From contig SLTJ01000037.1 in the NCBI GenBank assembly GCA_004347685.1, positions 98,354 to 162,353 of the forward strand: DNA of 64,000 nt, read 5' to 3'. Position numbers and translations under genes: made by a program. The notes below the pieces were generated by a model. The model was not told the origin of the DNA and searched no databases. It saw only the letters and a list, made by a program, of their open reading frames with translations. Source of the DNA: Clostridia bacterium. GTDB taxonomy: Bacteria; Bacillota; DSM-521; Neomoorellales; SLTJ01. Positions 49,504 through 58,727 of this stretch are shown here, piece after piece (position 1 is the first letter of the stretch; each line of letters opens with the position of its first letter).

Positions 49504-51192
49504 TCAGGTATGAGCCTGCTCCTTGCAGGAAAGAGCCGGACACCTCTTCCCCGTGATGTGCGCCTCATACTCATCTCTAAAGTATCGTAGCGTGCTTAGA
49601 AACGGGTTAGGGGCACTCCGGCCCAGAGCACAGAGTGAGGCACCGCCGGCTACTTCGGCTAACTCCTCCAAAAGCTGGATGTCGCCCTCTCTTCCCTTTC
49701 CCTCAGTAATATTAGTCAAAATTTTAAGCATCTGTCTGATGCCTTCACGGCATGGGACGCATTTGCCGCACGACTCGCCAGCGAGAAAATCAAGGAAGTA
49801 CCTGGCGACATCAACCATACAGGTATCCTCATCCATTACCAGCATGCCGCCTGCCCCCATCGGAGCTCCCAGTTTCGTCAGCGCGTCAAAATCCAGTGGG
49901 GTGTCGATGAGGCTCTCAGGAATAGAACCTCCCATAGGTCCTCCAAAGTGAACCGCTTTAAGCTTCTTTCCGTCGGGAATTCCACCCCCCATGTCGTAGA
50001 CAATCTCTCTGAGCGAGGTACCCATAGGAACCTCCACGACCCCTGTATTGCATATATTACCCGATAAGGATATGAGTTTTGTACCCTTACTGCGCTCTGT
50101 CCCGATACCGCTGTACCATGCGGAGCCCTTACTGATGATCTGAGGCACGTTAGCCCAGGTCTCTACATTGTTCAGGACACTCGGCTTTTCCCAAATACCA
50201 CTTACCGAAGTGCGGATATATTTGGGTCTTGGCTCCGGTGCCTTCCCTTCTATTGACCTCATTAAGGCACTGGACTCGCCGGAAACGAATATCCCTATAT
50301 CAAGGTGCACCTCAACATTAAAGTTAAAGCCGGAGCCAAGGATATTTTCACCTAAAAGTCCGTATTCCTCCGCTTGGGCGAGGGCAACCTCCATATTTTC
50401 TCTCAGTTGAGGAGTATCATGCCGGATGTAGATAAATCCCTGATGTGAACCGACAGCATAGGCACCGATTATCAAGCCTTCCAGCACCTCATGCGGGTTC
50501 CCCGTCAAGAGGGCTCGATCCATAAACGCCCCGGGCTCCCCTTCGTGACCGTTGACGATAACGTACTTTTCTTCTGCGGGCGCATTACGGGCTGTCTCCC
50601 ACTTCGAGCCGGCAGAGAATCCGCCGCCGCCCCGGCCGCGCAAGTTGGCTTTCTTTATTTCTCCAAGGACTTGCTCAGCACTCATCTCAAAAAGTGCTTT
50701 GGCCAACGCGGAATAACCACCAATCGCCAGATAATCGTCGATCCTTTTAGGATTAATCCTGGTGTTGTTTCCGATAAGAAGCCGCGTCTGGTTTCTGTAG
50801 AAGGGTATTTCAGATTGATGCACCGCTTTTTCACCGGTATTTGGATCAGTGTATACCAGGCGGTCAATCACTTTCTTCTCAACTACAGTCTGAGAGATAA
50901 TCTCCGGGACATCCTCCGGTGTTACCCCAAAATAGCAGATTTCTTCAGGATAGATAACGACGAGGGGTCCCTTTTCACAGAAGCCATGGCAGCCGGTTAC
51001 TCTAATATCCACTTTAGCCTCTAAGAATTGTTTTTTGATTTCCTCTTCCAAGGCGCCGATAAGCCGGTCGCTACCCAGACCGAGACAACCGATTCCCGCG
51101 CATATCGCGATACAAGGCTTATCGGGGTCTCTTTTCGACAAGAAGCCCTTCCTCAGTCTATCCAATTCAGCAGGCGAATTTACTCGCGCCAT
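49504..51192 (-). CDS. bamH: BamH / NuoF-like NADH-binding flavoprotein
   Basis: The 562-residue protein has an N-terminal thioredoxin-like 2Fe-2S domain (CIAICAGIGCLGLG, VTGCHGFCEKGPLVV). An FMN/NADH core follows (NLRGRGGGGFSAGSKWETAR, GAPMGAGGMLVMDEDTC), then a C-terminal 4Fe-4S site GESCGKCVPCREGIRQML with the distant Cys in SLCALGRSAPNP. In the FMN motif the usual NADEGEPGAF reads NGHEGEPGAF. It should oxidise NADH, or reduce NAD, in the electron-bifurcating half of the benzoyl-CoA reductase complex. The ATG has GAGGGA five bases upstream, and the gene follows bamG by 9 bases. Confidence 0.87.
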   Translation of the reverse strand: MARVNSPAELDRLRKGFLSKRDPDKPCIAICAGIGCLGLGSDRLIGALEEEIKKQFLEAKVDIRVTGCHGFCEKGPLVVIYPEEICYFGVTPEDVPEIISQTVVEKKVIDRLVYTDPNTGEKAVHQSEIPFYRNQTRLLIGNNTRINPKRIDDYLAIGGYSALAKALFEMSAEQVLGEIKKANLRGRGGGGFSAGSKWETARNAPAEEKYVIVNGHEGEPGAFMDRALLTGNPHEVLEGLIIGAYAVGSHQGFIYIRHDTPQLRENMEVALAQAEEYGLLGENILGSGFNFNVEVHLDIGIFVSGESSALMRSIEGKAPEPRPKYIRTSVSGIWEKPSVLNNVETWANVPQIISKGSAWYSGIGTERSKGTKLISLSGNICNTGVVEVPMGTSLREIVYDMGGGIPDGKKLKAVHFGGPMGGSIPESLIDTPLDFDALTKLGAPMGAGGMLVMDEDTCMVDVARYFLDFLAGESCGKCVPCREGIRQMLKILTNITEGKGREGDIQLLEELAEVAGGASLCALGRSAPNPFLSTLRYFRDEYEAHITGKRCPALSCKEQAHT

Positions 51193-51201
51193 AATATTCC
51201 C

Positions 51202-51654
51202 TCACTCGCATTTTTTTAGCGCGTCCGCTATCTCAGCCGGCGACATCTTACTGTGCGTCTTCCCGCCGATTTCCATCACCGGACCTAATCCACAGCAGCC
51301 GAGGCAGTTAACAGTCTCCAGGCTAAGCTTCGAATCCAAGTCGGTTTCGCCAGGCTTAATTCCGGTCAGGTCTTGTACCGTGTCAAGGACCCGCTGCGCG
51401 CCACGAAGATGGCAGGCGGTGCCTGTACAAACGTCAATTTCATAATGTCCTTTGGGAGTAAAACTGAATGTTTTATAAAAGGTAACTATTCGCAGTACAC
51501 GACTCAGGGGCACCTCTAATTTCTCACTGACTTTCTCGAGTACTTCTCTAGGAAGCCAACGATTTTCGCTCTGAATTTCCAGTAGCACCTGAATAAGCGA
51601 CCTGGCTTGGCCCTGATGTTTATTTATAATCTGATCAATTCTATCGCTATCCAT
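51202..51654 (-). CDS. bamG: BamG / NuoE-like 2Fe-2S subunit
   Basis: The 150-residue thioredoxin-fold protein has LIQVLLEIQSENRWLPREVL, VPLSRVLRIVTFYKTFSF and the 2Fe-2S ligands CTGTACHLRG and NCLGCCGLGPVMEIG. This is the standard 24-kDa subunit that partners NuoF/BamH in NADH oxidation. It starts at ATG 51654 with AGGGGCT just before it. The order bamF-G-H-I is the same as in described bam clusters. Confidence 0.87.
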   Translation of the reverse strand: MDSDRIDQIINKHQGQARSLIQVLLEIQSENRWLPREVLEKVSEKLEVPLSRVLRIVTFYKTFSFTPKGHYEIDVCTGTACHLRGAQRVLDTVQDLTGIKPGETDLDSKLSLETVNCLGCCGLGPVMEIGGKTHSKMSPAEIADALKKCE

Positions 51655-51714
51655 AGCCCCTGTCCTGCCCTCCCTCTCTCCCCTAATCCATTGTCTACTC
51701 GCCTGCAGTCCGAG

Positions 51715-52482
51715 TTAGGCGAGAGCAAAGCGCTTCTGGTTTTCTTCGCACTTGACTAATCCTTGCCTTGCCAAATTATTAAGGTGTATCGAAATCTCAG
51801 ATGGGGTTAGGTCCAAAATTTTAGATATTTGTCCAGTTGAAAGGGGTCCTTGCTGCAGGAGTAACATAATCTGGCTTATTACGACCTTGTCTATAATTAA
51901 TTCACGAAATAATCTATCTAACTCCTTACTGGAGTAGAATTCGTTATATTTTTCCACTGTATCAAAATGTATCCTCAGTATCTCATTTTGCACTACCCTA
52001 ATATAAGGGATTAGCTTTGTAACCGCTTTAAGCTTTAGTTGTAATTTGTTCTTATCTATTCCTTCACCTTTGCCAAGCGGTCCTAACTCTTTCAGCCTCA
52101 TGGCGAAGTCATTCATAATATCGGCGAACTGAATTCCTTCACCGGCAGATACCCATTCAATTCTTAACCTCTCGGCGTTCAGCCCGATGTGCCCCATTAT
52201 CTTCCTGCATAGGAGCGCCATGCTCAATGCATAGTAATTTCCATGAGTGCTATAATGGCAGTCGTTAAGGTGACAACCGCCGATAAATACGCCGTCTATT
52301 CCGTTCGAGAAAGCCCGGAATATAAAGGCCATGTCCACCCGGCCGGAGCACATCAGCCTGATCACCCTTATATAAGGGGGGTACTGAAAACGAGAAACCC
52401 CGGCAAGGTCCGCTCCTCCATAGCAGCACCAATTACATAAAAAACCTAAGATTCTTGGCCTAAACTCACTTCCTGTACCCAC
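51715..52482 (-). CDS. bamF: BamF / MvhD-like iron-sulfur subunit fused to a winged helix domain
   Basis: The first ~135 residues are an MvhD domain: ILGFLCNWCCYGGADLAGVS, YIRVIRLMCSGRVDMAF, VFIGGCHLNDCHY and RLRIEWVSAGEGIQF, with conserved 2Fe-2S cysteines. It links HdrA-type flavoproteins to the NADH module. Some BamF or MvhD homologues carry selenocysteine, but here all positions are Cys. The last ~110 residues add a helical linker and an ArsR-like winged helix, IMLLLQQGPLSTGQISKILD with SEISIHLNNLARQGLVKCEE. The start is the GTG at 52482, close to GGGCGGGA. It sits between bamE and bamG. Confidence 0.83.
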   Translation of the reverse strand: MGTGSEFRPRILGFLCNWCCYGGADLAGVSRFQYPPYIRVIRLMCSGRVDMAFIFRAFSNGIDGVFIGGCHLNDCHYSTHGNYYALSMALLCRKIMGHIGLNAERLRIEWVSAGEGIQFADIMNDFAMRLKELGPLGKGEGIDKNKLQLKLKAVTKLIPYIRVVQNEILRIHFDTVEKYNEFYSSKELDRLFRELIIDKVVISQIMLLLQQGPLSTGQISKILDLTPSEISIHLNNLARQGLVKCEENQKRFALA

Positions 52483-52532
52483 TCCCGCCCCACCCCTTCA
52501 GTTAGCAGTGCTGGCCTTTGCCCACTTCACCT

Positions 52533-55500
52533 TTACATGTCTCCACCCACAACCATCGCCTCAGGTGTTGTTATCTGATAATCCCTTATCTCTGCTTCGG
52601 CAACCGCCGCGTCAATTTGGCGAAAAACCTGTTCATAGGTATAGTGCTTTAGCGAAATAGCTCCTGTTGAACACCTTGTATTGCAGAGACCGTCTCCTTT
52701 GCAGAGCACAGGATTGACCGTGGCCTTTCTGCCCTGTGGTGTCTCACGAAACTCTATGGCGCCATACGCGCAGACTGAAATACATGCCCCACATGAGATG
52801 CAGTCGTTCTCATTCACCTCGCAAACCGAGCCGGAAGCTGTGACCGTATCATGAGAGAGAAGGGTTAAGGCGCGGCCGGCAGCTCCATAAGCCTGACTAA
52901 TCGCTTCAGATATGTGCTTGGGGTAGTGAGCCATCCCGCACAGGTAAACACCTTCCGCGGTAAAATCAACAGGCCTCAATTTGACATGCGCTTCCTGGAA
53001 GAAGCCATCCGGGTTCAACGTTACCTTGAATAATCTGGCTATTTCCTTTGTGTCCGCGGACGGAATAACGGCGGCCGCTAAAGCGAGTAAATCAGCATCT
53101 ATTTCCAGTCCCTTGCCTAAAACAGGATCGGTCACGCTAACCCTTAAGACCCGCCGACCATCCTCCTCCACAGCTTCCACCTGAGGTTTATCATGCGGCT
53201 CATAGCGGATGAACCTTACATCCTTACTTGCCGCTTCCCGATAATAATCCTCCCTGAACCCGTACGTTCGCATATCCCGAAAGAGAATGTAGATATCCAT
53301 CTGGGGGTTTATCTCTTTTAGTTTCAGGGCGTTATTTATGGAATGGCTGCAACAGACTCGGCTGCAGTAATCCCTGCCCTCTTGTCTGCAGCCTACGCAC
53401 TGGATCATCACCAGGCTCTGGGCGTTAATCAGCCCTTCTTCTCCTTTGGCGATTTGTTCCTCCAACTCCAGGTTGGTCATTACCCGATCATTTTCACCAT
53501 AAAGGTATTCGCTGGGTTTATATTCTTCAGCACCCGTAGCGAGGAGGGCGGCGCCGTGTTTTATCTCTACGACCCTTCCCTCAGACCGCACCTGGGTTAC
53601 GAAATTTCCCGCATAACCGCTGGCATCTACAATAGTAGCATCAGTATATACATGTATTGAGGGGTGCCGATAAACCTGGCGTATAACATCACGCAAATAT
53701 GTTTGAACATCCAGCCCTTCCAGGGTGTAATGGATTCTTCGCGCCATGCCCCCCAGCTCTGCGTCCTTCTCTACCAGGTAAACCTCGTGTCCCTGGTTGG
53801 CTATGCTCAGGGCACTGGTCATACCGGCCAGGCCTCCCCCGACCACCAGCGCCGCCTTGTGGACGGGCAGATCAAATTCCCGTAAGGGCTCCAAGTGGCG
53901 GGCTCGGACTACCGCCATCCGGATTAAGTCCTTGGCCTTTTGGGTGGCCTCTTCCTTCTCCTTAGAATGAACCCAGGAGCAATGCTCTCTAATATTCGCC
54001 ATCTCGAATAGATACTGATTAACCCCTGCTTCCCGTAGTGTGTCCCGGAATAGCGGCTCGTGGGTCCTGGGGGTGCAGGCGGCGACCACCACTCGATTGA
54101 GCCCTTTTTCCAGAATCGTGCTTGCTATTTGCTGGGCAGACTCAGTAGAACAGGAAAAGAGCTGTTCTTGAGCATGGGCAACATTACCCAAGGTAGAAGC
54201 ATATTCAACTACCGAAGGAACATCCACGATTCTTCCAATATTAGTTCCACAATGACACACAAAGACTCCCACCCTGGGCTCTTCTCTCGAGACATCCCTT
54301 TCCAGCGGGTATGTCCTTTCTTTAGCCAGACCCCCGCGCCGATAATTAAGGAGCTGGCCACAAAGCGCACCAGCCCCGCTGGCAGTCACAACCGCCTCGG
54401 GGATGTCCATAGGACCCTGGAAGGCTCCGCTTACGAAAACCCCCAGGCGAGAAGTCTCTATGGGATTATCAGGATTGATTTTACAGAACCCGTGAGAATT
54501 AAGTTCGATGCCGAACTTGTCGGCCAGCTCCCTAAAGTCGGCAGGAGGGTTCAACCCGACGGATAATACCACCAAATCGAATTCTTCCTCTTTTACTCCC
54601 TCGTCAGGGGTAGAATATCTTATAGTTATATTCTTGCTTTCCGGGATCTCTCTGCCTATCGACACGTAGCTTCTTATAAAGCGAACCCCGGCAAGGTTCT
54701 CCGCTCTTTGGTAGAACCGCTCGAAATCCTTGCCATAGGAACGAATATCGTTATGGAAGATGGTACACTCGGCCTCGGAGTCATGGTCTTTGGTTAGAAT
54801 CACCTGCTTCTGGGTATACGTACAGCATACGGCTGAACAATAGCTGTGGCCGCCCGGGAGAACCTGCCTGGAACCGACGCAGTGTATCCAGGCTATTTTA
54901 TGCGGAGGCCTCTTGTCGGAAGGGCGCAATATCTCACCCTCGTATGGCCCGGTGGCGCACAACAGCCGTTCGTAGTCGAGACTGGTTACCACGTTGGCAA
55001 ACCTTCCGTAGCCATAGCTCTCCCTCAACAACTTCGGATCAAACGGCTCAAAGCCCGGAGACAGAATTATCGCCCCTACTTCTACTCCTACCTTCTCCGG
55101 CTTTTGAGAAAAATCTATGGCGCCATTCTCACATACTCCTTCGCAAACAGTACAGGTCTTTCCTTTAAGGTAACGGCAGCTTTCATCGATATATTCGACA
55201 AGAGGGATCGCCTGGGCGAAGTATATGTGGATGGCTTTATTCTTCGATATTCCTTGATTAAATGGGTCCGGGTACTGGACCGGGCAGCGCTCCACACAGG
55301 CAGTACAACCCGTGCATTTGCTCTCGTCAACATACCTGGGTTTTTTGATCAGGGTTACCTTGAAATTCCCCGCTTCTCCTTCTACGCTTTCAACCTCAGT
55401 ATAGGTCATGATCTCTATATTGGGATGCCTGTTACATTCCACAAACTTAGGGGATTCAATGCACATGGAGCAGTCATTGGTAGGGAAGGTCTTGTCAAAC

Positions 55501-55685
55501 TGGGCCATGTGGCCACCAATAGCCGGTGCTTTGTCTACCAGGTAAACTTTAAAACCGGCGGTGGCCAGGTCAAGAGCGGCCTGGATACCGCTGATTCCTC
55601 CGCCGACAACCATCACGTCGCCAAAATTACCGCCCGCCAGACTTCTGGCCAGCTGCTCTTTTAGCTTTTCCAGTTCCTTCTCCAT
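52533..55685 (-). CDS. bamE: BamE / HdrA-like electron-bifurcating flavoprotein
   Basis: The 1050-residue protein is a double HdrA. The first half has FAD motif VMVVGGGISGIQAALDLATA, the HdrA CSMCIESPKF segment, and ferredoxin-type ESKCTGCTACVERCPVQYP and CTVCEGVC. The second half has another FAD motif AALVVGGGLAGMTSALSIAN, CVGCRQEGRDYCSRVCC, and a C-terminal ferredoxin domain CISCGACISVCAYGAIEF with CKGDGLCNTRC. HdrA splits electron pairs at FAD and would drive the low-potential branch to BamBC. The ATG has GGTGGAGA upstream, within the 31-base sequence repeated after bamD. The length fits BamE of described clusters, and the gene lies between bamC and bamF. Confidence 0.88.
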   Translation of the reverse strand: MEKELEKLKEQLARSLAGGNFGDVMVVGGGISGIQAALDLATAGFKVYLVDKAPAIGGHMAQFDKTFPTNDCSMCIESPKFVECNRHPNIEIMTYTEVESVEGEAGNFKVTLIKKPRYVDESKCTGCTACVERCPVQYPDPFNQGISKNKAIHIYFAQAIPLVEYIDESCRYLKGKTCTVCEGVCENGAIDFSQKPEKVGVEVGAIILSPGFEPFDPKLLRESYGYGRFANVVTSLDYERLLCATGPYEGEILRPSDKRPPHKIAWIHCVGSRQVLPGGHSYCSAVCCTYTQKQVILTKDHDSEAECTIFHNDIRSYGKDFERFYQRAENLAGVRFIRSYVSIGREIPESKNITIRYSTPDEGVKEEEFDLVVLSVGLNPPADFRELADKFGIELNSHGFCKINPDNPIETSRLGVFVSGAFQGPMDIPEAVVTASGAGALCGQLLNYRRGGLAKERTYPLERDVSREEPRVGVFVCHCGTNIGRIVDVPSVVEYASTLGNVAHAQEQLFSCSTESAQQIASTILEKGLNRVVVAACTPRTHEPLFRDTLREAGVNQYLFEMANIREHCSWVHSKEKEEATQKAKDLIRMAVVRARHLEPLREFDLPVHKAALVVGGGLAGMTSALSIANQGHEVYLVEKDAELGGMARRIHYTLEGLDVQTYLRDVIRQVYRHPSIHVYTDATIVDASGYAGNFVTQVRSEGRVVEIKHGAALLATGAEEYKPSEYLYGENDRVMTNLELEEQIAKGEEGLINAQSLVMIQCVGCRQEGRDYCSRVCCSHSINNALKLKEINPQMDIYILFRDMRTYGFREDYYREAASKDVRFIRYEPHDKPQVEAVEEDGRRVLRVSVTDPVLGKGLEIDADLLALAAAVIPSADTKEIARLFKVTLNPDGFFQEAHVKLRPVDFTAEGVYLCGMAHYPKHISEAISQAYGAAGRALTLLSHDTVTASGSVCEVNENDCISCGACISVCAYGAIEFRETPQGRKATVNPVLCKGDGLCNTRCSTGAISLKHYTYEQVFRQIDAAVAEAEIRDYQITTPEAMVVGGDM

Positions 55686-55687
55686 TT

Positions 55688-55718
55688 GTCTCCACCCTCA
55701 TCAGGTTTTGCGTGCCCG
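55688..55718 (-). repeat. bamE leader, original copy of the 31-bp duplicated sequence
   Basis: This spacer between bamC and bamE carries the bamE ribosome site. It matches 48161-48191 at 28 of 31 bases. Described bam clusters place bamD here, so its absence plus the copy elsewhere points to a rearrangement. Confidence 0.75.
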
Positions 55719-55723
55719 ATGTC

Positions 55724-56269
55724 TTAGACCTTCTGTGACATCCGGGCAAAGGTATCAGCCAGCTTCTCTAATCCATATTTATCTATCAATGATTTCAATC
55801 CTATCTCCATCTCGTCCGGCCTCACTTCTTCTTCGACTTCCTCTTCCTCCTCTTCGTAAACCAGGGCGCCAACTTGGCACACCTGAACACACAGGGGCTC
55901 TTTTTGCGGCGGGTCGTCTTCACACATATCACATTTGAGAGGGAGACCGGAATCAGGTTCTTTAAATAAATCCCTGGTCGGGCAGACGGTCCCGCAGAAG
56001 CTACACTCGCTGTATTCCTTTCCGTTAATCGTATAAACGCGTCTGCCATCACATCCGGCTTTAGAATAATCACAGGCCCGTATCGGAACATACTCATCGT
56101 TTAGTGGATCTATAACCACCTGAATCCGAGACATGGCCGGATTGACGCTGCTGTATTTCGGGTTAGCGTGAAACACGGAGCAGGCTAGCTCACATGCCCG
56201 GCAACCAATGCATTTGTCAAGGTTAACTTTTATTCGTTTAACTATATTCTTCTCTAGCTCACCCTTCAC
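55724..56269 (-). CDS. bamC: BamC / electron-transfer ferredoxin-like subunit
   Basis: The ~181-residue protein has ferredoxin-type Cys clusters: LDKCIGCRACELACSVFHAN, CSFCGTVCP, KCDMCEDDPPQKEPLCVQVC and a lone Cys pair in RACDYSKAGC. That is enough for three 4Fe-4S clusters, as reported for BamC, which sits between BamB and the rest of the complex. The tail is acidic (EEEEEEVEEEVRP) with a short helical end. The start is GTG 56269 with AGGGGG nine bases upstream; a GTG at 56278 overlaps the bamB stop and has no proper spacing. It follows bamB immediately. Confidence 0.86.
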   Translation of the reverse strand: MKGELEKNIVKRIKVNLDKCIGCRACELACSVFHANPKYSSVNPAMSRIQVVIDPLNDEYVPIRACDYSKAGCDGRRVYTINGKEYSECSFCGTVCPTRDLFKEPDSGLPLKCDMCEDDPPQKEPLCVQVCQVGALVYEEEEEEVEEEVRPDEMEIGLKSLIDKYGLEKLADTFARMSQKV

Positions 56270-56271
56270 GG

Positions 56272-58248
56272 TTAGCACCCCCTTGACTTTAGTTCGTCGC
56301 CTTTTTCCGACGAAGTCTGTTTGGAGGGAGCACCTTCGTTGCCGGTCAAGATTCCTCTGCGCAGGAAATCTTCGCTCACGTAATTCAAGCCCAGTTTATC
56401 CAGCGTCTTTTTGGTGGGAATCCCATCATTGGTCCACCCCTTGAATTCATAATACGCGTCAAGAAGCTTTTGCTCGAATTCATGGTCCCTTACCCTCCAA
56501 TGATCCTCGGGAGGACGTTCGTCTTTTCTCCTCAGGCCTCTTCTAACATTAATGGCTCTGACCAGATTCCGGTTCCTTGTAGCTATTTCCCATAGCCCGT
56601 CTTTATCAAGATCCATCCCAGTGGCAAGTGAGATAATATATGGTAAATTATTTATGTGGTATGCGGGCCTCCCGGCATGTTGGCCACTGAATGATGACAG
56701 AAATCCGCACATCCCAATGGCGTCATCAACGTAATGCATCATCTCATTCCAATCACAAATGAGGCAGGATGCTTCTACGGCCATTTCGTGCCGTTTTTCC
56801 CATTCCAGAAAAATTTGTTTAAGCTTATCATTTGGAACTGCTTCCCAATTTCTTACAAACTCTTCTCTCTCTTCCCTGGTAGGAAGGGGGTCCTGGGGGA
56901 AGGACCCTTCAATCTGGGTGGTGGCCATCTTTTCACCAGTGGCTGTCATAAGGAAATAAAGGGGGTTCAACCTTCCCAGCTTGATAGGTATCTGCTCCAA
57001 TTTTTTGGTGGTATTATGGTCATATGCTTCTGCGCCCTTGCCAATCTGGCGGGCCGCCCAATAAACACCGTTGGCTAAAACATCTCCAATCCCTTCCCGG
57101 TGAACAATTTTCTCCATCAGGTAGTAGAATCTTCCCCTAACATCGGACGGCATTCCCGGCAGGTCCTGGTCGGTCAAAATACCGGCTTCGTAAAGCTCAA
57201 GGGCGAAGGCAATAACTTGTGGCGTGGAGTATGAGTCCAGCCCGTACTCCTGAGCAATACCAAGTATTTCATAACTGAAGTCCAGTTCTTGAAAGGCCGC
57301 CATATGATAGGTATCTTTTGCATAGCATTTATAGCCAAATCTTTTCCGTCCCGGGTAGGAAATCACAGTAATGCATTTCTTCGGACAGTTATAGCAACCT
57401 GTTTGCCGGTCCATATGATCATATTTTAATTTCCGCCATCTTTCTTCGAGTTCCTTGGTCCAATAACCCTTTCTCCGCACACGCGCATTGCCCCAGGCGA
57501 AATTGTCGTGGTGGAAACTGTCGTCCTCATTGACCGCCATCACGTCCCCGACATTCGGGTTCTCATAGATCTCCTTCGCCAGGCGGAGGCACATCTCAAA
57601 GAGCTCGGCCGGCCGGGCGATATTAATGTCCTTTGTTCCCCGAACAGCTATCGCCTTTAACCTTTTATCTCCCATGACCGGGCCTGGCCCTCGAGCCGCG
57701 CTGGACCAACCGTGTCCGATGCTGGACGTATAAACCCTGTTTTCACCGGCCAGGCCGATAGCGGCCACCTGGGCTTTGGGTTCCTTCAGCTCCTCTCTAA
57801 TGAGGGCCGCAGTTTCTGTAACGCCTTTCCCCCGGAGATGAGTGGCATCACGTATTTCCACTTTATCATTGTTTATCCACAAATAAACCAGACTGGGGGC
57901 CTTGCCGCGAATGACTATTCTATCATAACCAGCATGTTTCAGCTCCGGCGCGAAGAATCCTCCCATTGTTGAATGTGAAAAAAAGTTGGTCTGGGGCGAA
58001 AAGGTATTTACAGAGGTGCGAGTGACACCGGGAACAGGTGTGCCGCATAAAAGACCGGCACTAAATACCAGTAGATTATTGGGAGAGGAGGGTTCGACCT
58101 CCGGCGGAACCCTATCCCATAGTATCTTGGCGTTAGCACCCTGCCCCCCCAGATGCAGGTCGGTTAAGCTTGGGTCAGTTTCTACCCTCTCAATGTTTCC
58201 CCGTGATAAATCAATTTCTAAATTATACCCTGTCTCTGCGTACCTCAT
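56272..58248 (-). CDS. bamB: BamB-type tungsten benzoyl-CoA reductase catalytic subunit (AOR family)
   Basis: The 658-residue protein belongs to the aldehyde:ferredoxin oxidoreductase family and starts MRYAETGYNLEIDLSRGNIE. Features are the AOR N-domain with PVPGVTRTSVNTFSPQTNFF and AAIGLAGENRVYTSSI, the pterin-binding VMGDKRLKAIAVRGTKDI, the 4Fe-4S motif CYNCPKKC (C285, C288, C292), a possible active-site Cys308 in FGYKCYAKDT, and histidines H246/H247 in FHHDNFAWGNAR. Class II benzoyl-CoA reductases (BamB, W-bis-pterin) reduce benzoyl-CoA to the 1,5-diene without ATP. Size, start and the bamCEFGHI neighbours all agree with BamB. A homologue for another aroyl-CoA, or a plain aldehyde oxidoreductase, is the alternative. 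AGAGGGG precedes the ATG. Confidence 0.85.
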   Translation of the reverse strand: MRYAETGYNLEIDLSRGNIERVETDPSLTDLHLGGQGANAKILWDRVPPEVEPSSPNNLLVFSAGLLCGTPVPGVTRTSVNTFSPQTNFFSHSTMGGFFAPELKHAGYDRIVIRGKAPSLVYLWINNDKVEIRDATHLRGKGVTETAALIREELKEPKAQVAAIGLAGENRVYTSSIGHGWSSAARGPGPVMGDKRLKAIAVRGTKDINIARPAELFEMCLRLAKEIYENPNVGDVMAVNEDDSFHHDNFAWGNARVRRKGYWTKELEERWRKLKYDHMDRQTGCYNCPKKCITVISYPGRKRFGYKCYAKDTYHMAAFQELDFSYEILGIAQEYGLDSYSTPQVIAFALELYEAGILTDQDLPGMPSDVRGRFYYLMEKIVHREGIGDVLANGVYWAARQIGKGAEAYDHNTTKKLEQIPIKLGRLNPLYFLMTATGEKMATTQIEGSFPQDPLPTREEREEFVRNWEAVPNDKLKQIFLEWEKRHEMAVEASCLICDWNEMMHYVDDAIGMCGFLSSFSGQHAGRPAYHINNLPYIISLATGMDLDKDGLWEIATRNRNLVRAINVRRGLRRKDERPPEDHWRVRDHEFEQKLLDAYYEFKGWTNDGIPTKKTLDKLGLNYVSEDFLRRGILTGNEGAPSKQTSSEKGDELKSRGC

Positions 58249-58284
58249 TTTTAAACCCCTCTAGGTATTTTTTGGTTAGCCCCC
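58231..58284 (-). repeat. bamB start region, original copy of the duplicated leader
   Basis: This segment covers the ribosome site and first codons of bamB and matches 48743-48796 in front of bamD. It is the probable source of the duplication. Confidence 0.75.
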
Positions 58285-58727
58285 TGCGTACCTGCGCAGC
58301 CCTTCAACTGCGCAGGTTGCCTATGTTTGTTGCGCCGTTGACATATGTATGGCTTCCCACCACAGGCCTGAGGTGCCTGTTTGTCACCCCTGTTTTTCCT
58401 ATAGCTTCCGGACAGCCCGCAGTGAGCACTCCGAGGTGCATTCGCTAAAAGTTTTCCCCCGCTCCTCCTAGCCTTTATCTAGCAAGGTCTCCCTCCTTCG
58501 TGCGTCAGCACTGATCGCCAAATTCCTTATATCCAGATTCTCCGTGTGCTTTTTTATCAGGGACCATGACCAACGTCAAACGAGGGTGCCTCTTGTCCGC
58601 AGCTATCTTCCTTTTCCCATGGTTATCAAAGGCGGCTCACTTCTGCGTTGATAAAAGCATCGGCGCTCAGGGCACTACAACCAGCATCGGCCCAAACCTC
58701 AAAATCAGGGGCTTCAAGGCCATGTTA
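58285..58727. other. leader region between TRAP permease and bamB
   Basis: These ~440 bases carry no convincing gene. A promoter-like pair is at 58551-58579, leaving a ~300-base untranslated leader before bamB. AGGAGG-like runs (near 58465 and 58490) precede only very short frames. Possible regulation by RNA structure was not resolved. Confidence 0.4.
58551..58579 (-). promoter_or_regulatory. putative promoter of the bam operon
   Basis: On the minus strand TTGACG (58579-58574) and TAAAAA (58556-58551) are separated by exactly 17 bases, ~300 bases upstream of bamB. The -10 box matches only four of six. No activator site is apparent. Confidence 0.35.

Noticed and set aside
52350..52482. Selenocysteine in BamF
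   Set aside because: No in-frame TGA is present; the candidate positions are cysteine codons (CNWCC).
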